Assembly: GCA_015207585.1 (NCBI GenBank) | Contig: JADEWQ010000034.1 | Span: 1-51,653, forward strand | DNA length: 51,653 bases | Direction of reading: 5' to 3' | Source of the DNA: Pleurocapsales cyanobacterium LEGE 06147 | GTDB lineage: Bacteria > Cyanobacteriota > Cyanobacteriia > Cyanobacteriales > Xenococcaceae | Part shown: one piece after another, positions 37,217-45,507 of the stretch | Layout of the letters: the number at the start of each line of letters is the position of its first letter | Position numbering within the stretch: the stretch's first letter is position 1 | Position numbers and translations under genes: made by a program | The notes under the pieces: model-generated | What the model saw: the letters and a program-made list of their open reading frames with translations, nothing else | The model's database searches: none | Told to the model about the DNA's origin: nothing

Positions 37217-37326
37217 CAACAACAACAAATAACAACAACAAGCACGACGAACAGCTTAACATTTCTTTTTTCTTTGATGTGGACAAATAATTATAAAATA
37301 ACAACAACAATAAACAACAGCCACAA
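37216..37326. repeat. left end of element: AAC-rich repeats
   Basis: Two blocks of repeated AAC, at 37216-37241 and 37299-37319, share AATAACAACAACAA. They probably form recombinase-binding repeats at the end of the element, as subterminal repeats do in Tn554-like elements. They are separated by T-rich sequence. There is a perfect TTGACA hexamer at 37213-37218, without a matching -10 sequence 17 bp downstream. The tnpA start follows at 37327. Confidence 0.45.
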
Positions 37327-38445
37327 ATGAAGGTACAGAAAGGGAAATTACCCAGTAGTGGTGAAATAGTCTGGTTCGTTTTAGATCGCAACTATAAACC
37401 TATTAAGCCCATACAAGACTACATAAGCTATTTAGCTAGTTTGAATCGTTCCTCTAAGACACTGAGAACTTATGCCCACAACCTGAAGCTTTATTGGGAG
37501 TATTTAGAAAGATACTGTATAGCTTGGAATTCAATTACTTTAGAGCAATTATCGGAGTTTATTCACTGGTTACGCCGTCCTGAATACGACCCTAAAATTG
37601 TCTCCATAGAATCTCGAACAGCAAAGCGTAGAGAGTCAACTATTAACAACGTAATGAGTACGGTATGTCAGTTCATTGACTATCATCAACGTCTAGACAA
37701 CATAGAATCAGAGATTGATACAACAGTTGAAAGACCACCTACTGCCCGTAAATTCAAAGATTTACTTTATCACATCAACAAATCTAAACCCTTTGAAGGA
37801 AGATTTTTAAGACTAAAAGAACCCAAAACATTTCCTGGTTGTTTAACCGCAGAGCAAGTAAAAACATTAATCAATGCCTGTAATAATCGTCGAGATAAAT
37901 TATTGATTTCTTTACTCTATGAAAGTGGGATTAGAATTGGTGAAGCATTAGGACTAAGACATGAAGATATTATCTCTAATGGTAAATATAATCAAATCAG
38001 AATCGTATCACGTGCTAATAATCATGAAGATGCCAAAGTCAAAAATGATTCTGAAAGAGTTGTAGATGTACCAATTAGTATTCCTAAACTTTACTACGAC
38101 TATTTTGTATATGATTATCCAGAAACAATTGACTGTGATTATATTTTTATCAATCTATATTCTCCTAATGTAGAATTGGGTACTCCCATGACCTACAACG
38201 GAGCAAATGGCTTATTTCGCAGTCTAGAAGCAAGAACAGGAATAGAAAAAATAACTCCACATTTACTGAGACATACTCACGCTACAGAACTAATTAAGTC
38301 TGGATGGGAAATGGCTTATGTTCAGAAACGATTGGGACATAAACATATTCAAACAACAATGGATACTTATACTCATCTAAGCGATGAAGATGTAAGAAAA
38401 GAATTTGATAAATATATCGCTACGAAAAAAGCTGATGTCAGATAA
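37327..38445 (+). CDS. tnpA: tyrosine recombinase, Tn554 TnpA type
   Basis: 372 residues, close to the length of Tn554 TnpA. The N-terminal SAM-like core-binding domain (about 25-125) is followed by the catalytic domain. The active residues are visible: Arg in SGIRIGEALGLRHEDI (near 203), HLLRH (near 312-316), His in LGHKHIQ (near 337) and the nucleophile Tyr in DTYTHL (near 348). The product cuts and rejoins DNA at the element ends with TnpB. Its 3' end overlaps tnpB by 11 bp. The gene appears intact. Confidence 0.9.
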   Translation: MKVQKGKLPSSGEIVWFVLDRNYKPIKPIQDYISYLASLNRSSKTLRTYAHNLKLYWEYLERYCIAWNSITLEQLSEFIHWLRRPEYDPKIVSIESRTAKRRESTINNVMSTVCQFIDYHQRLDNIESEIDTTVERPPTARKFKDLLYHINKSKPFEGRFLRLKEPKTFPGCLTAEQVKTLINACNNRRDKLLISLLYESGIRIGEALGLRHEDIISNGKYNQIRIVSRANNHEDAKVKNDSERVVDVPISIPKLYYDYFVYDYPETIDCDYIFINLYSPNVELGTPMTYNGANGLFRSLEARTGIEKITPHLLRHTHATELIKSGWEMAYVQKRLGHKHIQTTMDTYTHLSDEDVRKEFDKYIATKKADVR

Positions 38446-40211
38446 ATCAAGAAATCAACAACAAAGAGACTTTCTTTATCCTTCTTTAACCAAAGTAGTC
38501 ATTCACCAAGCGACAGATGAAGATGAGCAAACAAGTAATGTAGAACCAATTTATTTTGACCCTAATGTTTTATGTTGCCCTCGTTGTGGAAGTGTCAATG
38601 TAAAGAGTTCGGGAAAAAATGCTGGGAAAAATAGCAATGGAAAAAAACGATATAGGTGTAAAGAACCTGAATGTCAGAGAATATTTATTGATCCAAAACT
38701 GCGTGAGAGAGGAATACCATTAACAGAAGTTCAATGCAGATTTTGTCATAGTAACAACTGTGTAAAAGGTGGTTTTACTGGTTCAGACGGAAAGCAAAAA
38801 TATAACTGTAAAGATTGTAGAGCGAGCTTCGTTCCTGGTTCAACTAGAAAACGTAGACCCAAGAATCTGCCATTATCTGAAGATATCTGGGATGCTAAAG
38901 CACTTGGGCTTAAACCGTTAAAAACCGATAGTCATACCAAACTAAACTTTACTGAGATTAGCCAACCTTGGCTAAAAGAACTAGCGAAAAAATTTATTAA
39001 ATTCAAATCAGCAACCAGAGCTTTTGGCACAATTCAAAATTACTTATTAGCCAATCTAGATTTTGCTAATTTTCTAGATAGTAATTATCCAGAAATAATC
39101 AACATAGAGCAATTAGATAGAAAGCTGGTACTAGATTATATTTTTTATGTAAATAGTCGAGGCTTAAAGCCAAGCTGGAAAAATATGTTGATTGGCAATT
39201 TAAAAACTTTTCTCGATACGGGAAATGAAAATAAATGGTTCAGGACAGATAGATATTTAATTATAATAGAAGATTACTCAAAACAAACTACCCGAACCAG
39301 TAATGAGAATGGTTTTAGTCATCCAAGAGTGTGGCATGAGGTATAGTTCACTAGGAATAATTAGTTTTGATTGTTTAGTCTATATCGGCAAAGATACTTT
39401 GGGAAATGAACAATGGAGCATCAAATTTTATGACGAAAAACTCGACCGAGAGAGAACTATACCCATCAGCTTAGAGTTAGTTGAAATAGTTAAACAGCAA
39501 CAAGAATTTATTCGAGAATATTGTGGTGACGACAATGAATATTTATTTACCGCTAGAGCCGTGGGTTCAAATGGTGCTGTGTTTATACCAATGAAAAACC
39601 AAGTGATGGGCATTGGTAACTTTATCAATTATCTCAACAACCTAGCTAGAAAATGCAAGATTCAAGATGAGAATGGAAAGTTATGGCACTTTGAATCTCA
39701 TCAATTTAGACATACCGTAGGGACACAAATGATTAACCAAGGAGTTCCTCAACACATAATTATGAAAATACTCGGTCATTGTAGTCCAGAAATGACCATG
39801 CGCTATGCTCATATTCATGATGAAACTTTAAGAAAGGAACTTGCCAAGTTTCATGAAAGTAAAACTATCGATATTACTGGTCAAATAGTTGCTTTAGAGC
39901 TAGAAGGGAATCCTGAAGATTTAGAGTGGTTTACCAAGGAAATCGCTGCTATAGCTTTACCTAACGGTTATTGTGGTAGACCAAAAGTATTAGGTGATTG
40001 TGATATTGCTGGTGATGTTGGTTGTTATATTTGTCCTCACTTTCGCACTAATAAAAGTTTTCTTGATATTCATAAAGATCAATTAGAAAGAACCAGAAAA
40101 ATATTAACTAAAGCCTATAAATATGACTGGCAATTGCCAATCAAAAAGAATGAACCAATTAGGCAAAATTTAAAGCTTATTATTACTACTTTGGAGGCAG
40201 ATAAATCATGA
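38435..40211 (+). pseudogene. tnpB: tyrosine recombinase, Tn554 TnpB type, split by frameshift
   Basis: Two overlapping frames: 38435-39346 (303 residues) and 39303-40211. The first has two zinc ribbons: CPRCGSVN...CKEPEC (about 48-80) and CRFCHSNNC...CKDC (about 100-128), then the core-binding domain. In the second frame the recombinase catalytic domain resumes as KLPEPVMRMVLVIQECGMR, with HQFRHTVG, LGHCSPEMTMRYAHI (nucleophile Tyr) and a C-terminal Cys-rich region. The frames do not join: between EDYSK and KLPEP the family normally has about 20 more residues, so a small deletion with frameshift is likely. The protein is probably inactive as sequenced. Confidence 0.8.
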
Positions 40212-41200
40212 GTAAAAATAATCGAGAAGCCAGAATAGCTAATCTATCTGCTGCATCCGAACAGAAAAAACAGAATGCTCTAGCTGCTACGGAAAAGGCA
40301 ATTCGTAAGTTACAGCAGGAAGGCAAAGTAATTAGCTTCAAAGCTGTCGCCCGTGAAGCACAAGTATCGACCAGCTACCTTTACAAATATTCAGAGCTAA
40401 AAGACTGCATCATGAAGCTGAGGGAAGAACAAAAACGTAGTGGAAAGAGAGTCATACCTGCTGCTTCTGATAACTCCAAAAATCGCATCATCGGTCATCT
40501 AAAAACACGAATTAAAGATTTAGATGCAGAAATAACTCAGCTAAGAAAAGCCAATGAATCTCTGGCTGGTAGAGCATTTGAATTAGAAAGTTATGAAAGT
40601 GCGGTCAATCGCTTTAGGGAAGAAAATCAGCGTCTTCTGCAAGAGATAGAAAGATTAGCCGATGAAAATAGTGAATTAAGACATAAATTAGCTCTCGATA
40701 ATTTAGCTCCAATCAAGAAAGTCACTTCTCTCAAAGGCAAGCGAACTAAAGCACCACCAAGACCAATACCAGATTCAGTAAAAATTGAGTTAACTAATCT
40801 AGATATCAAAATCAACAGCACTTTGAGAAAGCTAATTCGCGTCAATCCAGAAGAGATAGTATTAGAATCCATTGAAGCGTTAAAGTATGCCTTGTCTAAT
40901 CAGGAGATAAAGAATTCTGCTGGATGGTTAGCAGAAGGTATTAAGAATAGATGGAAAAAGTCAGACAATTCAACACAACAGATACAAAATGTAGAAGAGT
41001 TGGTTTTTCCCGAAGGATTTGAGGAATGGTATATTCAGGCGATTGATGCAGGTTTTATTGTTAATGAGTCACCAGCAGGATTGCCCAAGAATACCAAAGG
41101 AGAGCTATTAGTCAAAGTAAAACGTTCCACTGCATCAGGACTTCCTTATAGTTTGATGTCTTGGCTTGAAGCGAAGAAAATGATGGAAATGAGATCGTAA
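40208..41200 (+). CDS. tnpC: TnpC-type coiled-coil protein (DUF6262-like)
   Basis: 330 residues. The N-terminus holds a helix-turn-helix (KAVAREAQVSTSYLYKYSEL), followed by a long coiled coil at about 95-165 (LKTRIKDLDAEITQLRKANE and following), then a charged helical C-terminus. Such proteins are the third member of Tn554-like tnpABC operons; Tn554 TnpC is much shorter and influences the orientation and efficiency of transposition. The start overlaps the tnpB stop as ATGA, showing translational coupling. It ends 26 bp before the convergent Lrp/AsnC gene. Confidence 0.8.
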   Translation: MSKNNREARIANLSAASEQKKQNALAATEKAIRKLQQEGKVISFKAVAREAQVSTSYLYKYSELKDCIMKLREEQKRSGKRVIPAASDNSKNRIIGHLKTRIKDLDAEITQLRKANESLAGRAFELESYESAVNRFREENQRLLQEIERLADENSELRHKLALDNLAPIKKVTSLKGKRTKAPPRPIPDSVKIELTNLDIKINSTLRKLIRVNPEEIVLESIEALKYALSNQEIKNSAGWLAEGIKNRWKKSDNSTQQIQNVEELVFPEGFEEWYIQAIDAGFIVNESPAGLPKNTKGELLVKVKRSTASGLPYSLMSWLEAKKMMEMRS

Positions 41201-41226
41201 TAATACCTAATATTAGGATTTTTGAC

Positions 41227-41703
41227 TTAAAAATCGTCTTGTTTCAAAATCTCACTGCCGATCGCTCGCCCAACAAAGGGAGTAGATAGCACGATTGAGG
41301 TAATAATGGTTGCGTAGGGAATAAAGCGATCTACCAATTTTTCTAAATGACTGACAGAAGTAACTGAAACTTTGGCTAAATAGCGATCGCTACCCGTGAC
41401 GCGATAACAAGACCGAACTTCTGGACAATCTTGCAGAAGCGAACGAACCTCCTGGCAGCTATGTCCAGAAGGATTGATGTGAATAAATGCCATAATTGGC
41501 AATCCCAGTTTTTCTAAATCTAATTCTGCACGATAGCGAGTAATTACTCCTGCTTCTTCTAAACGACGAACTCGTTCTGCTGCTGCTGGCGGTGAGAGAT
41601 CTACTCTCTTGGCAAGTTCGCTAAACGGGATTCGCCCTTCCTGTTGCAGAATAGATAGAATTTGCCATCCAGTATGGTCTAGAAGCTTTTCTCGCTCGTT
41701 CAT
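41227..41703 (-). CDS. Lrp/AsnC family transcriptional regulator
   Basis: 158 residues. The N-terminal helix-turn-helix (DHTGWQILSILQQEGRIPFS, recognition segment SPPAAAERVRRLEEAGVITRY) is followed by the RAM ligand-binding domain (about 70-145: IMAFIHINPSG, CYRVTGSDRYLAKV). Lrp/AsnC proteins sense amino acids or related metabolites and act as octamers. It is divergent from the EthD gene at 41858 and is the likely regulator of the cargo operon. It has HIP1 sites, unlike the tnp genes beside it. Confidence 0.92.
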   Translation of the reverse strand: MNEREKLLDHTGWQILSILQQEGRIPFSELAKRVDLSPPAAAERVRRLEEAGVITRYRAELDLEKLGLPIMAFIHINPSGHSCQEVRSLLQDCPEVRSCYRVTGSDRYLAKVSVTSVSHLEKLVDRFIPYATIITSIVLSTPFVGRAIGSEILKQDDF

Positions 41704-41857
41704 TTTAATAAAATAAAGTAAAAAGCTAAATTTGTCTTTTTATATTAACCCAAGTGTGCATAATTACTTTCTTAATGCCTTTAAAACGCTTAAAAAAATT
41801 AATATTATAAATACACGACTCGAAAGAACTAGAATGTCGCAAGCGACAGGAGAAAAA

Positions 41858-42907
41858 ATGAGTAAATTTGCTAGAACCGTTCTGAAAAACAATGAGGTGA
41901 ATGAGCAGGAATGGTTAAGACCGCCTTACTTGCAAACTTACGAATTTTCTGACGAGCCTTTATATGTTTTACCTGCTTTTTTGTCCCGTGCTGACTCTTC
42001 TCCATTATCCGAGAGAAGGAGAGATCCTAACAATGTGGTAGACAAAAATGGAGAGGTGATTGAAGATCCCAGTGCCGATCCTTCAGCCTTAGCTTTTGAA
42101 TCCGATCCCAACTTAGTTCATGAAAAATGGAATGAGTATTGGCGCAAGGTTCACGGCATGCGCTTCATCCATAAGGATGGTCCAAACGACAACAGCATCA
42201 GCAGAATGCTTAGGTATGACCAGGTGCATCGAATTTCGGGTGGTCCTACTTCTTATTTTCCACCGCCTTACAAAGTTCCGATGGATGAGAATGGTCGCCT
42301 TTATGAAAGCGTCTTGGGATGTATAGAACCATATAAACGTCCTCAACACGATGGACTAGCCTACATGGCTTTTAAAACCTTGGAAGATCTACAAGACTCT
42401 TTTGGTTCCAAAAACAAATTTCCCAGTCGAATTGTTCCTGAAGAACGAATTATATTTCGGGAAGTACCGCACCTGATTGCCAAGGAGTACATTATCATCC
42501 CCAATTCTGGACCTCGCGATCCACTTGTTTTAATCAAGGTTCATAAGCGAAAGCCCGATCTAAAGCGCAAACAGTTCCAGGATATCTGGCTTCACGAGCA
42601 TGCGGATTTGGTTTTGTCCAAACTAGCGACTCATCAGTATGTGAAACGATATGCCCAATTGCACAATGTCGGATCTTCCTCCGAAAGCGAGCAATTCTGG
42701 CATCCATACGGCAGCACCATCGATGGAGTCACGGCGATGGCTTTCGCCAGCATGAACGACGTGGAAGACTTCTTAATGACGGAAGACTATGCCTTACTGG
42801 AAAAACATGAGGCGACGTTTATCAATCATCATGAATCTGAATATTATACTTGCCTTAACTACAACATTATCAACCGACTTCATCCAGAAGTTGCTACTCG
42901 TCGCTAA
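41858..42907 (+). CDS. protein with two EthD-type dimeric alpha/beta-barrel domains
   Basis: 349 residues from the ATG at 41858, which has AGGAG 6 bp upstream; in-frame starts at 41834 and 41732 are less likely. The two halves each contain an EthD-like pattern: DPNLVHEKWNEYWRKVHGMRF (about 80-100) and KRKQFQDIWLHEHADLVLSKL (about 235-255), each followed by a conserved Tyr-rich strand and an ED(F/L) helix (TLEDLQDS, SMNDVEDFLM). EthD-type folds act in ether and aromatic degradation and in polyketide tailoring. The function here is unknown. It is the first gene of the cargo operon and divergent from the Lrp/AsnC gene. Confidence 0.75.
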   Translation: MSKFARTVLKNNEVNEQEWLRPPYLQTYEFSDEPLYVLPAFLSRADSSPLSERRRDPNNVVDKNGEVIEDPSADPSALAFESDPNLVHEKWNEYWRKVHGMRFIHKDGPNDNSISRMLRYDQVHRISGGPTSYFPPPYKVPMDENGRLYESVLGCIEPYKRPQHDGLAYMAFKTLEDLQDSFGSKNKFPSRIVPEERIIFREVPHLIAKEYIIIPNSGPRDPLVLIKVHKRKPDLKRKQFQDIWLHEHADLVLSKLATHQYVKRYAQLHNVGSSSESEQFWHPYGSTIDGVTAMAFASMNDVEDFLMTEDYALLEKHEATFINHHESEYYTCLNYNIINRLHPEVATRR

Positions 42908-42960
42908 AAAGTGACAGCTAAATGGCGTTGCATCATCATGGGATGGTTGAGACTGACTGG

Positions 42961-43015
42961 GAGAACAGCGCGTACGCGCAGTCGCCGCAAGGCGGCTCTA
43001 GGGCATTAGCCCCTG
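42961..43015. repeat. hairpin-rich repeat cluster
   Basis: Three hairpin-forming units stand in a row: GCGCGTACGCGC (42968-42979, perfect palindrome), GCCGC-AAG-GCGGC (42984-42996) and GGGC-ATTA-GCCC (43001-43012). They lie in the 201-bp gap between the EthD gene and the transporter. The sequence is GC-rich in an AT-rich neighbourhood and resembles dispersed REP-like repeats of cyanobacteria. It could act as a mRNA processing or attenuation site inside the operon. Confidence 0.55.
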
Positions 43016-43108
43016 TGAGACGGGGAGACTGGAGGAATGATAGGTTGTTGCTCAATCTAAATCATTCCGTAAATATGCAACGCCAGCTAAATAAATGGAA
43101 ATTAAGAA

Positions 43109-43551
43109 ATGAGTTTGTTGCTTTTGATTTTCGCTATGGTGGCTGGTGCACTTCTACCAACCCAAGCTGGGATTAATGCTCAACTGGCAAAAAACTCGGT
43201 CATCCGCTCTTGGCTGCCTCTGTGTCCTTTGCGCTGGGAACGTTCGCGTTATTGCTTTTTACTTGGGCGTTTCAGATCCCCTTGCCTGAAATTGGCAGGG
43301 CGACGCAAGCACCTTGGTACTTTTGGCTCGGAGGATTGCTCGGTGTAATCTATCTTACAGCTACGATTATCTTAGCACCCATACTCGGCGCAGCGACGAT
43401 GATTGGACTGATTGTTGCTGGTCAGATGTTGGCATCTATCGCTTTGGATCATTTCGGTTTATTCGGTTATCCAGTACATCCACTGGGATTCTGGCGTGCT
43501 GTAGGTGCGATCTTCTTAATCGTTGGTGTAGCTACAATCCAGCGTAATTAA
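43109..43551 (+). pseudogene. YdcZ-type (DUF606) DMT transporter, frameshifted
   Basis: The first frame (from ATG 43109) begins LLLLIFAMVAGALLPTQAGI and the second (to 43551) continues with AASVSFALGTFALLLFTWAF, GGLLGVIYLTATIILAP, LIVAGQMLASIALDHFG and a final helix. The whole would be about 147 residues with four to five transmembrane helices, as in DUF606 proteins. One extra A in the run of six at 43189-43194 restores the family sequence LAKKLGHPLLAAS. The gene is therefore broken by one missing base, or the base is a sequencing undercall. The substrate is unknown. Confidence 0.75.
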
Positions 43552-43670
43552 AACGGAGCGATCGCGTAGCTAAAGCAATTTTTCTTCAGAGAAAATTCGC
43601 TATTTTCTTTTCAAATTGCAGCGAACATTCTCATTGAATTAGTTAGAAAAAAGAAATCTAAAGAAAATTT

Positions 43671-44762
43671 ATGAGACTATTATCTCCTTTTAAACTTGGG
43701 GCTTGTGAGTTACCCAATCGGATCTTGTTGGCTCCTCTAACTCGCTGTCGTGCGGGTGCTGGATATGTTCCTCAACCAATGAATGCTCTTTATTACGCTC
43801 AAAGAGCTTCTGCGGGACTAATTATTAGTGAAGCGACTCAAGTAGCCCGTAACGGTATTGGCTATCCCAACACTCCAGGAATTTACAGCCAAGAACAGGT
43901 AGAAGGCTGGAAGTTAGTGACTGAAGCCGTACATAGCAAAGGAGGAAAAATCTTTTTGCAGCTATGGCACGCTGGACGAGTTGCCCACCCTTCTTTTTTG
44001 GAAAAAGGTGAAATTCCCATCGCACCTAGTCCCATTGCTGCTGATTATATGGCAGATACCGCCAACGGCAAGCAGCCCCACGTTATTCCCAGAGAACTAA
44101 AACTAGAAAAAATTCTAGGCATTGTCCAACAGTTTCAGCAGGGAGCAAAAAATGCTAAAGAGGCTGGATTTGACGGAGTGGAAATTCACAGTGCCAATGG
44201 CTATTTAATCGACCAGTTTCTTCAAGACAATTCCAATCGGCGCGAAGATAAATATGGGGGTTCGATTGAGGGGCGATCGCGTTTTCTAATCGAAGTTACT
44301 CAAGCAGTAGTAGATGTGTGGGGACGAGAAAGAGTGGGAGTGCGCTTATCTCCCAGCAGTACTTTTAACGATATGCACGATTCAAATCCTACTGGTACTT
44401 TTAGCTATGTTGCTAAGGAATTAGATCGCTTGGGCATAGCTTATCTTCACCTCATCGAACCGCGTATCAGAGGCAATGTAACTATTGAAGATGATGGGTC
44501 AGGTTTGGGAGCCAAGTTTTTTCGTCCAATTTTTCAGGGGGCAATTGTTACCGCAGGGGGCTATAGCCGCGATACGGGAGAAGCAATTCTGCAAAAAAAT
44601 GATGCCGATTTGGTTGCCTTCGGTCGTCTGTTTCTTGCCAATCCCGATTTACCCAAACGATTTGCCCTCAATGCCTCTCTCAATAAACACAATCGCGACA
44701 CATTCTATACCAGTGGTGCAGATGGTTACATCGATTATCCAACCCTTGAAGAAATTAGCTGA
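43671..44762 (+). CDS. old yellow enzyme family NAD(P)H:flavin oxidoreductase
   Basis: 363 residues, a TIM barrel that binds FMN. Motifs: LLAPLTRCRAG (about 20-30), FLQLWHAGRVAHPSF, and the substrate-binding His and Asn in EIHSANGYLIDQFLQ (about 173 and 176), then RREDKYGGSIEGRSRF. It reduces activated alkenes, quinones or nitro compounds with NAD(P)H in the cytosol. The Thr of LTRCR is present. It has a HIP1 site. It is the third gene of the cargo operon. Confidence 0.93.
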   Translation: MRLLSPFKLGACELPNRILLAPLTRCRAGAGYVPQPMNALYYAQRASAGLIISEATQVARNGIGYPNTPGIYSQEQVEGWKLVTEAVHSKGGKIFLQLWHAGRVAHPSFLEKGEIPIAPSPIAADYMADTANGKQPHVIPRELKLEKILGIVQQFQQGAKNAKEAGFDGVEIHSANGYLIDQFLQDNSNRREDKYGGSIEGRSRFLIEVTQAVVDVWGRERVGVRLSPSSTFNDMHDSNPTGTFSYVAKELDRLGIAYLHLIEPRIRGNVTIEDDGSGLGAKFFRPIFQGAIVTAGGYSRDTGEAILQKNDADLVAFGRLFLANPDLPKRFALNASLNKHNRDTFYTSGADGYIDYPTLEEIS

Positions 44763-44816
44763 CCGACAGAACCACGATCGCGAAAAACTTAATCCTGTCT
44801 CGTTCCATAAGTAAAT

Positions 44817-45461
44817 ATGACTTTAACTATCAAGATCGTCTCAGACTTTATTTGCCCTTGGTGTTTAGTTGCAGAAACTAGGCTCAATAGAGCGATAAAA
44901 CAGTTAGATACCAATATCGACATCAAACAGATTTGGTATCCCTACGAGCTAAATCCCACTATGCCCGAAGCAGGAATTGAGCGTAAAGCTTATCGTACTG
45001 GTAAATTCGGTAGCTGGGAATATTCACAACAGCTTGATGCTCAAACTATACAGGCAACTAAAAATGACGGAATTAATTTTCGCTATGACCTGATGGGCAA
45101 AACTCCCAACACACTAAAAGCTCATCGTTTAACTTGGTTGGCAGAGTCAAAAAACAAAGCTACCGAGATGGCGACTCGGATTTTCAACGCTTATTTTACT
45201 GAAGGAAAAGATCTAACAGATATCGAAACCTTAGCTAAACTCGCTGCTGATGTTGGCATAGATGAACGGCAAGCCAGAGATTTTCTTCATACCGATGTAG
45301 GTGTCAAAGAAGTTCGAGAGTTAGAAAAACAGGCAGCTAAACGAGGTATTCGTAGCGTACCGACGATCCAAATCGGTAGAGAAATCATTGTTGGTGGGCG
45401 ATCGGTAGAGGTATTTATGGTTGCCTTACAAAATACTCTCAGGCAAATGACAAAGGCATAA
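44817..45461 (+). CDS. FrnE-like DsbA-family oxidoreductase
   Basis: 214 residues with no signal peptide. The thioredoxin-like fold carries the active motif CPWC at residues 13-16 (VSDFICPWCLV), then a helical insertion with NTLKAHRLTWLAE and the cis-Pro motif RSVPTIQIG. FrnE-type proteins are cytosolic DsbA relatives; one was named from frenolicin biosynthesis, and others protect against oxidative stress. It is the only cargo redox protein with an intact CxxC. It lies 54 bp after the OYE gene and 46 bp before the flavoprotein gene. Confidence 0.9.
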   Translation: MTLTIKIVSDFICPWCLVAETRLNRAIKQLDTNIDIKQIWYPYELNPTMPEAGIERKAYRTGKFGSWEYSQQLDAQTIQATKNDGINFRYDLMGKTPNTLKAHRLTWLAESKNKATEMATRIFNAYFTEGKDLTDIETLAKLAADVGIDERQARDFLHTDVGVKEVRELEKQAAKRGIRSVPTIQIGREIIVGGRSVEVFMVALQNTLRQMTKA

Positions 45462-45507
45462 CCGCTTATTTACCCAGGCAAAGGCGATCGAATAACGGAT
45501 ATAAATT

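Noticed and set aside
37213-37218. TTGACA at the left element end as a promoter for tnpA
   Set aside because: No -10-like hexamer lies 16-18 bp downstream; the region is AAC repeats. The promoter is more likely in the T- and A-rich part at 37261-37300.
37216-37320. AAC repeats as a CRISPR array or simple microsatellite
   Set aside because: No spacer-repeat periodicity of CRISPR type; the presence of related words at the opposite end of the element argues for a role as element ends.
39260-39310. Programmed frameshifting in tnpB
   Set aside because: No clear slippery heptamer with a following structure, and residues conserved in the family seem to be missing, so damage is the simpler explanation.
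44485-44814. 109-codon frame overlapping the end of the OYE gene
   Set aside because: It overlaps the conserved barrel end of the OYE gene in another frame and shows no family pattern.
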